A stretch of 64,000 bases of DNA from Mesobacillus jeotgali (lineage in GTDB: Bacteria; Bacillota; Bacilli; Bacillales; Cytobacillaceae), in contig NZ_FVZC01000008.1 in the NCBI RefSeq assembly GCF_900166585.1, positions 1 to 64,000 of the forward strand, written 5' to 3'. The notes beneath the pieces were generated by a model, which worked only from the letters and a program-made list of their open reading frames with translations, did not search any database and was not told where the DNA came from. Shown in pieces: positions 56,339 through 63,454 of the stretch (positions are counted from its first letter, which is position 1; every line of letters begins with the position of its first letter). The translations under genes and the position numbers were made by a program.

Positions 56339-57778
56339 ATGCAAAGGTTAACCAATAAATTAAAAGCGGAATTGTATAAAGAAATAGGATTTCAATTTAA
56401 AAGCAAGGAAAGAAGCTACGCAGATATACTAGAAGCAGTTAATCTTGGTGAAAAATTTAAAGATGTATGTGATGGTTTGGATCTGGAAGCTACTGTAGTT
56501 GAGGAATACATAAAAAAATATGTATTGCATTTGATTCTTGAGGAAGCAGCAACTCTTAGCCAACAAGAGGTGGACCTAGCAATATCTTTTCCTGATGAGC
56601 CTTTACTTGGCACAACGATTGGTGAATCACTTGAGGATATGCAAAATGAAGTACAATATGTGCTTAGTGAAAGATTTCAAAGTTACTTACAAGAGAACTT
56701 AAAAGTAGAAATTGTTCATGATGATAATGAAGAAAGTTGCCTTGAGAGGCAAAAGATAGATGAAGCAGCCGAGTTATTTAAAAATTTTACTTATCCATTT
56801 ACTGAAAGGAATCATACTCTTTTTCCCTTTTATTTTAAAAGATACGTAAATAAGCAAAGATCTGTAAAACCAAGAATTGATAAAGATTTTGATAATGAAA
56901 GTTTACCCAATGACCTCTTGACTCATCATCATCAGTTTATAGAACTTTTAAATGACCATGGTAAGGGATTTAATCCTACAAGGGATATTCTTGAAATAGA
57001 AAGGGAAACGAATGTCTTTTTTCTACTGAAAGCATGGTCAGTATTACCCAGTGATTATTTCAAAAAATTTAAATTAAAGAAAGACAAAAATAACTATTTA
57101 AAGGTGCTTGCATCCTTCTCCTTAATCGAGGATATTAGGTTAAAGCTTTATTTTACAGAGCAGTTCATTAAAGAGGATAACAGTTTTCCTTTTATCAAAG
57201 GGCAAGGCTACGGTGAATTGTTTATTTTAATTTTTTTGTACATTCCTTTGTTAAAAGAATACTTGATTGAAAATATAAGGGCTCCTAAAGGTGAATTATC
57301 AATTAAAAGTAATGAAGTAACCGAGAAAGAGGAAGTGAGCAGGTTAAGAGAAATCAAGAAAAAATTGTTCCTTTACCATACTTTAAAAGGAGTTGCAGGT
57401 TATAAACTAGCAGATTTAAGAGATGAGTCAATATTCCATATAGATGAAAATAGAATTAATTACTCAGAGGATTTCATTGAATTCTATAAAAAAGTAAAGA
57501 AGGTAAATGGGATTCGGAGACAATTCAGCGAAGAGGCAATTAATGATTTATTTGAAACAATCAGAGTTAAACCCGATTTAGTAGAGGCATATTTTTATTA
57601 TATTGCAAGGGAGTTTGCTACTAGCGGTGAAAAACTTGCTTTAAGATTAGAAAAAAATCTGGGGATAGAAGAAGTTTTGCAGGTCTTTAGTAGCTTTGAG
57701 GTTGATCCTGGCTTAATGAAAGATAAATTCCATAATGTAAATATAGATTTAGACAAATTATTTTTTGAAAAAAAATAA
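56339..57778 (+). CDS. Unrecognised 479-residue protein of the island
   Basis: I do not recognise this protein. ATG 56339, behind AAGAGGTG, gives 479 residues; an in-frame ATG seven codons upstream lacks a site. It is predicted mostly helical and rich in Lys, Glu and Phe, has no signal peptide, and only one hydrophobic stretch (ELFILIFLYIPLL at about 297-309), more likely a buried helix. The N terminus (RSYADILEAVNLGEKFKDV) could hold an HTH. A bidirectional terminator follows, so it is a separate unit divergent from the HTH gene. Its place beside replication and recombination genes suggests a mobile-element function or a solo defence gene. Confidence 0.75.
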   Translation: MQRLTNKLKAELYKEIGFQFKSKERSYADILEAVNLGEKFKDVCDGLDLEATVVEEYIKKYVLHLILEEAATLSQQEVDLAISFPDEPLLGTTIGESLEDMQNEVQYVLSERFQSYLQENLKVEIVHDDNEESCLERQKIDEAAELFKNFTYPFTERNHTLFPFYFKRYVNKQRSVKPRIDKDFDNESLPNDLLTHHHQFIELLNDHGKGFNPTRDILEIERETNVFFLLKAWSVLPSDYFKKFKLKKDKNNYLKVLASFSLIEDIRLKLYFTEQFIKEDNSFPFIKGQGYGELFILIFLYIPLLKEYLIENIRAPKGELSIKSNEVTEKEEVSRLREIKKKLFLYHTLKGVAGYKLADLRDESIFHIDENRINYSEDFIEFYKKVKKVNGIRRQFSEEAINDLFETIRVKPDLVEAYFYYIAREFATSGEKLALRLEKNLGIEEVLQVFSSFEVDPGLMKDKFHNVNIDLDKLFFEKK

Positions 57779-57787
57779 ATTAAAAAT

Positions 57788-57824
57788 AGTAAAGCCGCTC
57801 TCTTTCTCTGAGAGCGGCTTTACT
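57788..57824. terminator. Terminator after the 479-residue gene
   Basis: A perfect 15-bp stem AGTAAAGCCGCTCTC (57788-57802) / GAGAGCGGCTTTACT (57810-57824) with a TTTCTCT loop, 10 bp after the stop codon. Confidence 0.9.
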
Positions 57825-57843
57825 ATTATTAGGCTTTATGGGT

Positions 57844-57918
57844 GTTTATTTTGAATATTCCAAATAAACATCATGAAAACAGGGGTGTTACTTTTAGTTT
57901 GTAAGTAATAACTAAAAG
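57844..57918 (+). promoter_or_regulatory. Operator-like palindrome and ribosome-site hairpin before the 192-residue gene
   Basis: A 26-bp near-perfect palindrome spans 57844-57869: arms GTTTATTT and AAATAAAC around GAATATTC, with one mismatched pair. Downstream, CTTTTAGTT (57891-57899) and AACTAAAAG (57910-57918) form a perfect 9-bp hairpin whose 3' arm runs into the AAAAGGAGAG ribosome binding site of the next gene. The first looks like a repressor site; the second could partly mask translation. Confidence 0.55.
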
Positions 57919-57931
57919 GAGAGATAAGAAT

Positions 57932-58510
57932 ATGGCTCTTGTAAATGAATTGACTAAAGCAGAAGAAAAACTTATTGAGAAAATGACAGAAGGAAATTCT
58001 AACATTCAACTATTAGCAAGTGACGGTGTAAATTCATTTGTATGCATAGGTGACAAAAGAATTGATCCTATAGTTCTTCTGCTTTGTCACATTACACCAA
58101 GCGGAAAGGTTTGTAATGGAAATATTGGTAGTAGAAAAATAGCATTGTCAAACGAACAAAATATAACAAACCATGAGGTACGAATAATTGTGGACCGAAG
58201 GGATTCAGATGGAAAGCGTTTTTATTGTTATAGCAAAGAAGCAGCTTTTGTTCTCAAAGACGAAGATGAAGAAAATGAAAAAAATCTGCTGATTGCTTAT
58301 ATAGAAAACCAGTCATTTGCTCAATTAACAATTTTCAATAGTACATTACAAGGTAAGATTAGCGAAATAATTGTAAGAAAGGAATCCCTGCTAAAAGACC
58401 TACGTAACAATGCATTTACTTTAGTAACTACTCTTTTTCCTGCTATTCATAATTTACTTCTTGAAGATGAGGATGCTGAAATTTGCAAAATTAAAATGTT
58501 GAAGGAGTAA
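57932..58510 (+). CDS. Unrecognised 192-residue protein upstream of the helicase
   Basis: Not recognised. It starts MALVNELTKAEEKLIEKMTE behind AAAAGGAGAG and has one Cys-containing segment (PIVLLLCHITPSGKVCNG) and a beta-rich centre (HEVRIIVDRRDSDGKRFYCY, AAFVLKDEDEENEKN). It is followed after 7 bp by the D5-type helicase gene, so the two are an operon. By analogy with SCC elements, where small DNA-binding proteins accompany the Cch helicase, a role in replication of the element is possible, but nothing in the sequence proves it. Confidence 0.75.
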   Translation: MALVNELTKAEEKLIEKMTEGNSNIQLLASDGVNSFVCIGDKRIDPIVLLLCHITPSGKVCNGNIGSRKIALSNEQNITNHEVRIIVDRRDSDGKRFYCYSKEAAFVLKDEDEENEKNLLIAYIENQSFAQLTIFNSTLQGKISEIIVRKESLLKDLRNNAFTLVTTLFPAIHNLLLEDEDAEICKIKMLKE

Positions 58511-58517
58511 TTAATGA

Positions 58518-60206
58518 ATGAATAAAGCAGGCGATTTTCAGGATGTTATCCGAAAAAAAATAAACAGTTTACCAATTGACTTGGTCTCAGACGAATACTT
58601 ATACGATCATGAATTAAGTGATTTAAAGGAATATAAAAGTTTATCAAAGGTAGTATTTAATGATATTCCAGAAGACTATTTAAGAAATCACGAGATTAAT
58701 TCCGAATCGCTGGGAAGAACTCAAATACTTACCTTAGAGTATGGGGAATTAGATGATGGGTTCTTAGCCAATAATTCGTTGGATGAAGAACAAAGGAAGG
58801 TCTGGGATATAGTTTCTAAAATTGGCACAGCTGAGAAAGTTATTGTAAATGAAAAAAACATTAAGGGTGAGCCACACAAGGATTCAAATAATAAAAGCAT
58901 CGAATATGATATTTATTCAAAAATACTCAATAGATATACCCTTAAATGTTTGAAAGGGAGCCTTTACCTTTATAACAGTAGCAAGGGCTGCTTCTTTGAA
59001 CTTGAAGAATATCAAATTAGAACGTTAGTACGAAGCGGATGGTCAGATAAAGTGGAAAGACTTCTATCTAAGGGCAGAGTTGACGATATAATTGATCGTT
59101 TAAAGAGTAGTGAGGCAATTCAAATACAGGAAGACAATCTAGATTCCTACTCCCACTTAATTAATTTTAGTAATTGTGTATTGGACCTAAGAACAGGCAG
59201 GGAGTTAAGCCATTCTCCAAAATATCACTTTACTAGTTTTATAAATGCTAATTACAATACGCATCGGACGGAAGGGAAACACTTCTTACACTTCATCAAT
59301 CAATGTACAAAAGGTGATAAGCAAAAGATAATGCAGATTCAGGAACTTACAGGGTATACAATCTCGAATTATACTAATGCAAAAAAATGGTTTGCACTTA
59401 TTGGAGCCCCACACACTGGAAAAAGTACAATTCTTGAAGTATTAACAGAGATTATTGGAGAGGATTACACAAGTAACGTACCTCTTCATGAATTAAGCGG
59501 AAGATTTTCTTTATCCGATTTATTTAAGAAGAAGTTAAATGTTTGTGGTGAATTAAATGACAATGCCTTAAAAAATATAAATACAATAAAAGCGTTAACA
59601 GGAAATGATAGATTAAGAGCTGATATCAAATATAAAACTGCCATCAATTTTATTAATAAAGCAAAAATAATCATGGCTGGTAATGCCATGCCTCAATTAC
59701 AGACATTGGACAATACCACTGCATTTACAGACAGAATTTTATTTGTAGTTTTTAATAATACGATTCAAGAGGATAAAAGAGACTACAAATTGAAGGAAAA
59801 GCTTCTTTCCGAAAAGGATTATATTGTCCAATGGGCTGTAGAGGGTTTGGAGCGTTTAATAAACAATAATTTTGTTTTTACTGAGTGTAGTGATTCTATT
59901 GAATTTAAAAAGCAGTATCAAAATGAAATGAGCAATATAAATGATTTCATAACGGTGATGTGTGAGTTAGAGCCTAATAACGATGAATGTAGGGTTCATA
60001 AGAGAGATCTTTATTCAGCATATATAAACTATGCCAGAGATAACTGCCATAATTTACTAAGCAAAAAAGATTTTTTTAATGAAATTAAAAAACTACCTAT
60101 TCGACAATCAAAATTCCGATTTAGGAAGTCTACACCACTGGATGGATTCATTGGAATTACATTGAAACAAATAGTCCAAGAGCGTGAGCATTTAAAAGAA
60201 TTTTGA
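58518..60206 (+). CDS. SF3/D5-type helicase (phage/plasmid primase C-terminal family)
   Basis: A 562-residue AAA+ helicase of the P4 primase C-terminal/D5 family. The D5_N-like region includes INFSNCVLDLRTGRELSHSP (about 216-235) and the SF3 core has Walker A GAPHTGKST (296-304), Walker B-like KKLNVCGELND and sensor IIMAGNAMPQL. The amino-terminal 130 residues show no primase active site, so it is probably a helicase only. Such proteins open a replication origin on phages, plasmids and integrative elements. ATG 58518, GAAGGAG upstream. Confidence 0.85.
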   Translation: MNKAGDFQDVIRKKINSLPIDLVSDEYLYDHELSDLKEYKSLSKVVFNDIPEDYLRNHEINSESLGRTQILTLEYGELDDGFLANNSLDEEQRKVWDIVSKIGTAEKVIVNEKNIKGEPHKDSNNKSIEYDIYSKILNRYTLKCLKGSLYLYNSSKGCFFELEEYQIRTLVRSGWSDKVERLLSKGRVDDIIDRLKSSEAIQIQEDNLDSYSHLINFSNCVLDLRTGRELSHSPKYHFTSFINANYNTHRTEGKHFLHFINQCTKGDKQKIMQIQELTGYTISNYTNAKKWFALIGAPHTGKSTILEVLTEIIGEDYTSNVPLHELSGRFSLSDLFKKKLNVCGELNDNALKNINTIKALTGNDRLRADIKYKTAINFINKAKIIMAGNAMPQLQTLDNTTAFTDRILFVVFNNTIQEDKRDYKLKEKLLSEKDYIVQWAVEGLERLINNNFVFTECSDSIEFKKQYQNEMSNINDFITVMCELEPNNDECRVHKRDLYSAYINYARDNCHNLLSKKDFFNEIKKLPIRQSKFRFRKSTPLDGFIGITLKQIVQEREHLKEF

Positions 60207-60470
60207 TAAATAAGCGGCTACTTTATCTACACAAATCATTGAAGGAGCCTAATTTACTCGCTTTACAACAACAAAGCCGTAGTTTTTAAGGTTAAGAATT
60301 TACTACGTTTTCTCTACAATTGGCTACAAATATGAAAGAGTTAAGATGCATGCATACTCAGTATATAAATAGAGTATTTACCAGGATATGAAATATATAT
60401 TATAACATTGAGCAATGGTACAAGTCCTGATATGCATGTATTCCTACTAAAATTAAAAGGGGGAATACAG
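60207..60470. other. Gene-free helicase-recombinase interval
   Basis: AT-rich. ATGCATGCATAC (about 60348) and ATATGCATGTAT (about 60431) are related short palindromic sequences; a weak terminator-like GCTTT-AAAGC hairpin with TTTTT lies near 60261-60288. TATTATAAC near 60400 could be a -10. An element origin or recombinase binding site could lie here but I cannot identify one. Confidence 0.35.
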
Positions 60471-60575
60471 GTGGTCGAGAGTAATGAAAAAAACATATAT
60501 ACAGTTTTAATTGAATTAATAAGTGATTTGCTTTATCAAGAATTAATTGATGAAATGGAGGTGAAAGAAAAGTGA
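60471..60575 (+). CDS. 34-residue ORF translationally coupled to the recombinase
   Basis: GTG 60471 lies 7 nt after AAAGGGGG and opens a 34-residue frame, (M)VESNEKNIYTVLIELISDL, ending EMEVKEK. Its TGA (60573-60575) overlaps the GTG start (60572) of the recombinase in a GTGA, the classical coupling arrangement. The product is acidic with a helical hydrophobic centre. The good ribosome binding site plus overlap make it likely translated. Function unknown. Confidence 0.65.
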   Translation: MVESNEKNIYTVLIELISDLLYQELIDEMEVKEK

Positions 60576-62182
60576 TAAGAGCTGTTATATATGCAAGGGT
60601 TTCTACGGCAGAACAGGCAGAAGAAGGATATTCTATTGATGCACAAATTGATACGGTAAGAAAAAGGATTGAGTTGGATGGAAAGCAAGTAATATCTAAC
60701 TATATTGATCGTGGCATCAGCGGTAAATCAATGGAGAAGAGGTTACAACTACAGCAGCTCCTTAAAGATGCAAAAGAAAAGAAATTTGATGAAGTATGGG
60801 TCTGGAAAACAAACAGATTAGCAAGAAATCACTTAGATTTACTTAAGATAGTAGAAGAGTTAAACAAAAGTAATGTGAATTTTAAAAGTTGTTCAGAACA
60901 CTTTGACACAACAACTCCGCAAGGAAGACTAATGATGAATGTATTAGCATCTATTGGTGAGTTCGAAAGGGAGACCATAGTAGATAACGTGAAAATGGGA
61001 ATGAAACAAAGAGCAAGACTTGGGAAATGGAATGGAGGTCAGGTATTAGGATATATAAGTGCCAAGAGTAATAAGGATGATACTAAAACAAGGTTAGAGG
61101 TAGTAGAAGAAGAAGCATTCACTGTTAGAGAAATATTTAAACTATATTCCGAAGGGAGGGGATTAAAGAGTCTTACAAATCATATTAATAAGCTTGGGTA
61201 TAAATCAAAAAAGGGAAATATGTTTTCAATAAATGCAGTAAAAGAAATTCTGATGAATCCTATATACATTGGAAAGATTAGATATAATCGAAGGGAAAAT
61301 TGGAGTGAGAAGAGGAGAAAGGGAACAAATAAAAATCCCATTATTGTGGATGGAGAGCATGATGCAATAATCACTATGGATTTATGGGAAAAGGTTCAGA
61401 AGTTGTATAGTCAGAGATCCCATAAGCCCAATAGAGTCTATAGTGGTTCTTATCCATTAACTGGCTTATTAAAGTGCCCTGCCTGTGGCTCGTCTATGGT
61501 CGCAGGAAGGGTTAAGAAAAAGCATAAGGATGGTAGTTATGTTATTCACAGATATTATCATTGTGGAGCTTGGAGAAATAAAGGTACTGCAGCATGTAGG
61601 TCAAATGGTGTAAAAGCAGATGAAGTAGAACAGTTTGTATTTAATAAGGTACAGAGTAGTTTAGTAAATGAAAGTGTACTAAGGGACATTGTAAATAATT
61701 TAAATGAGAAAAGGAAACGCACGATAAAACCTTTAGAGGAACAATTACAGCAAATGGAAAGAGATATTGGGGGATATGACAACAAAAAGAATAAATGGTT
61801 TGAGCTATTTGAGGACGGTATGATTACGAAAGAAGATCTTTCAAAAAGGCTTGGATCTATTTCAGAGGATATTGAAACGAAAAGGAAACATAAAGAATCA
61901 ATTCAAGAAAAACTCCGATTAAATAATTCTGACCCTATTGAATTTCAAGTAGTTAAGAATTTAATGAATAATTTAAACGATATAATTAGAAATGCTAATC
62001 ATGATCAGAAAAAAACAATATTAAATTTAGTGGTTGATAAGATTTTATTAAGTAAAGATAGGAAAATTGAATCAATAATATTACACTTTGATGGAAAATC
62101 AAAAAATCAAATATTAGGTAAAAAAGAGGACGGATCTTCAACTGAAGATCCGTCCTCTTTTAATTTCACTTTAGTTTTATAA
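60572..62182 (+). CDS. Large serine recombinase
   Basis: A 536-residue site-specific recombinase, probably the integrase/excisionase of the island. The resolvase domain (1-140) has the catalytic Ser11 in YARVSTAEQAEEGYSID, WVWKTNRLARN and EFERETI. The recombinase domain follows (about 155-280), then the zinc ribbon with Cys302, Cys305, Cys331 and Cys342, and a coiled coil (about 355-475). Start GTG 60572. Ccr recombinases of SCC elements belong to the same class; I cannot say from sequence alone whether this is Ccr proper. A terminator lies inside its 3' end. Confidence 0.92.
   Translation: MIRAVIYARVSTAEQAEEGYSIDAQIDTVRKRIELDGKQVISNYIDRGISGKSMEKRLQLQQLLKDAKEKKFDEVWVWKTNRLARNHLDLLKIVEELNKSNVNFKSCSEHFDTTTPQGRLMMNVLASIGEFERETIVDNVKMGMKQRARLGKWNGGQVLGYISAKSNKDDTKTRLEVVEEEAFTVREIFKLYSEGRGLKSLTNHINKLGYKSKKGNMFSINAVKEILMNPIYIGKIRYNRRENWSEKRRKGTNKNPIIVDGEHDAIITMDLWEKVQKLYSQRSHKPNRVYSGSYPLTGLLKCPACGSSMVAGRVKKKHKDGSYVIHRYYHCGAWRNKGTAACRSNGVKADEVEQFVFNKVQSSLVNESVLRDIVNNLNEKRKRTIKPLEEQLQQMERDIGGYDNKKNKWFELFEDGMITKEDLSKRLGSISEDIETKRKHKESIQEKLRLNNSDPIEFQVVKNLMNNLNDIIRNANHDQKKTILNLVVDKILLSKDRKIESIILHFDGKSKNQILGKKEDGSSTEDPSSFNFTLVL
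62122..62161 (+). terminator. Terminator embedded in the 3' end of the recombinase gene
   Basis: Perfect 19-bp inverted repeat: AAAAGAGGACGGATCTTCA (62122-62140) and its complement (62143-62161) with 2 nt between, giving a U-rich 3' end. It encodes residues KEDGSSTEDPSS of the recombinase, seven codons before the stop. Confidence 0.9.
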
Positions 62183-62216
62183 CCAAATTTTAAACGATAT
62201 CATGGAGGAAGTTAAA

Positions 62217-62726
62217 ATGAAAAATTATTTACCGATACAAAATGAGCAATTAAGGTTATTAGAAGTGGATCAATTTCAAAAGCAACCCGCTAAGAGAGTA
62301 AACATTGTTAGTCTAAAATTGGTTAAAGAGAATAGTTTCCTTTATCCAGAAAGAAATGTCAGGTCGCCAGAGGATGCTTATAAACTACTGAAACAATTCT
62401 TAGTTGAAGTAGATCGAGAGTATTTTATAGTTGTTTGCTTAGATACAAAGAATCAACCTACTGCAATAAATGTATGTCATATTGGGAGTTTAAATGCCAG
62501 CATAGTGCATCCGAGAGAAGTTCTGAAACCAGCTATACTTTCAAATTCTGCTTCCGTAATTGTAGCTCATAATCACCCTAGCAACGATCCAACTCCAAGT
62601 CGTGAAGATATTGAGGTGACCAAGAGATTAGTAGAAGCTGGAAAAATCATAGGTATCGATGTACTGGATCATCTTGTTGTGTGCGCAGATAAGTTTATTT
62701 CATTAAAAGAAAAAGGTCATATTTGA
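62217..62726 (+). CDS. RadC-type JAB/MPN domain protein
   Basis: A 169-residue protein comprising the JAB metalloprotease-like domain of RadC (residues about 50-165) without the usual N-terminal helix-hairpin-helix. The metal motif is VAHNHPSNDPTPSREDIEVT (H-x-H with a downstream Asp), preceded by SLNASIVHPREVLKPAI. RadC-like proteins are common on plasmids, prophages and SCC elements; their role is unsettled. ATG 62217 is preferred because an in-frame ATG at 62202 lies inside the ribosome binding site TGGAGGAAG. Confidence 0.85.
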   Translation: MKNYLPIQNEQLRLLEVDQFQKQPAKRVNIVSLKLVKENSFLYPERNVRSPEDAYKLLKQFLVEVDREYFIVVCLDTKNQPTAINVCHIGSLNASIVHPREVLKPAILSNSASVIVAHNHPSNDPTPSREDIEVTKRLVEAGKIIGIDVLDHLVVCADKFISLKEKGHI

Positions 62727-62758
62727 AATGTTTCTTAGTGATTCTATTCAATAAGCAA

Positions 62759-62794
62759 GGTTCCTATCATATAATGATGGGAACTATTTTTTTA
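62759..62794 (+). terminator. Terminator after the RadC-type gene
   Basis: GTTCCTATCAT (62760-62770) pairs with ATGATGGGAAC (62774-62784) with one wobble and a 3-nt loop, followed by TATTTTTTT. Confidence 0.85.
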
Positions 62795-62912
62795 TAATAT
62801 GAATTGGAGGTATATTGGCTATTTGTGGAGAAATATGTAAGTTGAACTAATAAAAAAAATAAGCAATTAAATAACATACCTTTTTCACTGGAAATTTAGG
62901 AAGGTTGAGTTG

Positions 62913-63173
62913 ATGATTGAAGTAATATGGGAAAGAATAAATGAAAATGAAGGGCAAGTATTCAAACAAATTAAAGGCGGAGAATTTACCTATAAAGTAA
63001 AAGGTAATACGATAAAATTAAGCAGAACAAATCGTATTGTTTCTAAAAGCACCTTTGCTGAAGCCTTAAAGAATGTACCATTAGAAAATACTGTTCCATT
63101 ACAAAGTCTACAGGCTCCGTCATATTTATTTGCCATCCTTATGGACAAGAGAATCAGACAAAATGATTGGTAA
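62913..63173 (+). CDS. Unrecognised 86-residue protein, first of a DUF262 operon
   Basis: Starts MIEVIWERINENEGQVFKQIKG and contains GEFTYKVKGNTIKLSRTNR and NVPLENTVPLQSLQAPSYLFAIL. I have the impression of a small family found beside restriction genes, but cannot name it. GGAAGGTTGAG precedes ATG 62913. It is 35 bp before the next small gene, in the same direction, so the three genes from here to the window end look like one operon. No known catalytic motif is present. Confidence 0.65.
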   Translation: MIEVIWERINENEGQVFKQIKGGEFTYKVKGNTIKLSRTNRIVSKSTFAEALKNVPLENTVPLQSLQAPSYLFAILMDKRIRQNDW

Positions 63174-63208
63174 ATAAAACTGACGATGTTGAGAAGGGGA
63201 ATTGAGTG

Positions 63209-63424
63209 ATGATGTGGATGAATGTCGATTATCCAGATAAATGTTGCACGGTACATAAAAAATCTTGTTCATATGTCTTATCTAGGGAAACCACAACTAA
63301 AGGAATTGAACGCAATTTAAAGGATGGTGGATGGTATCAATTCGAATCCATAAGTGATGCCGAAAACAACCATAGAAATTTTTATGGTCAACTAAGATAC
63401 AAAAAATGTAAAAAGTGTTTCTAA
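63209..63424 (+). CDS. Unrecognised small Cys-rich protein
   Basis: About 71 residues with Cys pairs at both ends: DKCCTVHKKSC near the N terminus and KKCKKCF at the C terminus, which together could bind zinc. The centre is GIERNLKDGGWYQFESISDA. ATG 63209 follows AGAAGGGG; GTG 63206 is also in frame. It lies 30 bp before the DUF262 gene. Not recognised. Confidence 0.6.
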   Translation: MMWMNVDYPDKCCTVHKKSCSYVLSRETTTKGIERNLKDGGWYQFESISDAENNHRNFYGQLRYKKCKKCF

Positions 63425-63454
63425 CATCTGGAGATTTAGAAAGGGGATAGAAAA

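Noticed and set aside
56339-57778. Calling the 479-residue protein an abortive-infection protein
   Set aside because: Location in a defence island alone is not evidence; no Abi, HEPN, TIR or nuclease motif is visible.
62815-62850. 11-codon TTG ORF behind GGAGG upstream of the 86-residue gene
   Set aside because: Very short with a TTG start; could be a leader peptide, but nothing beyond the GGAGG supports it.
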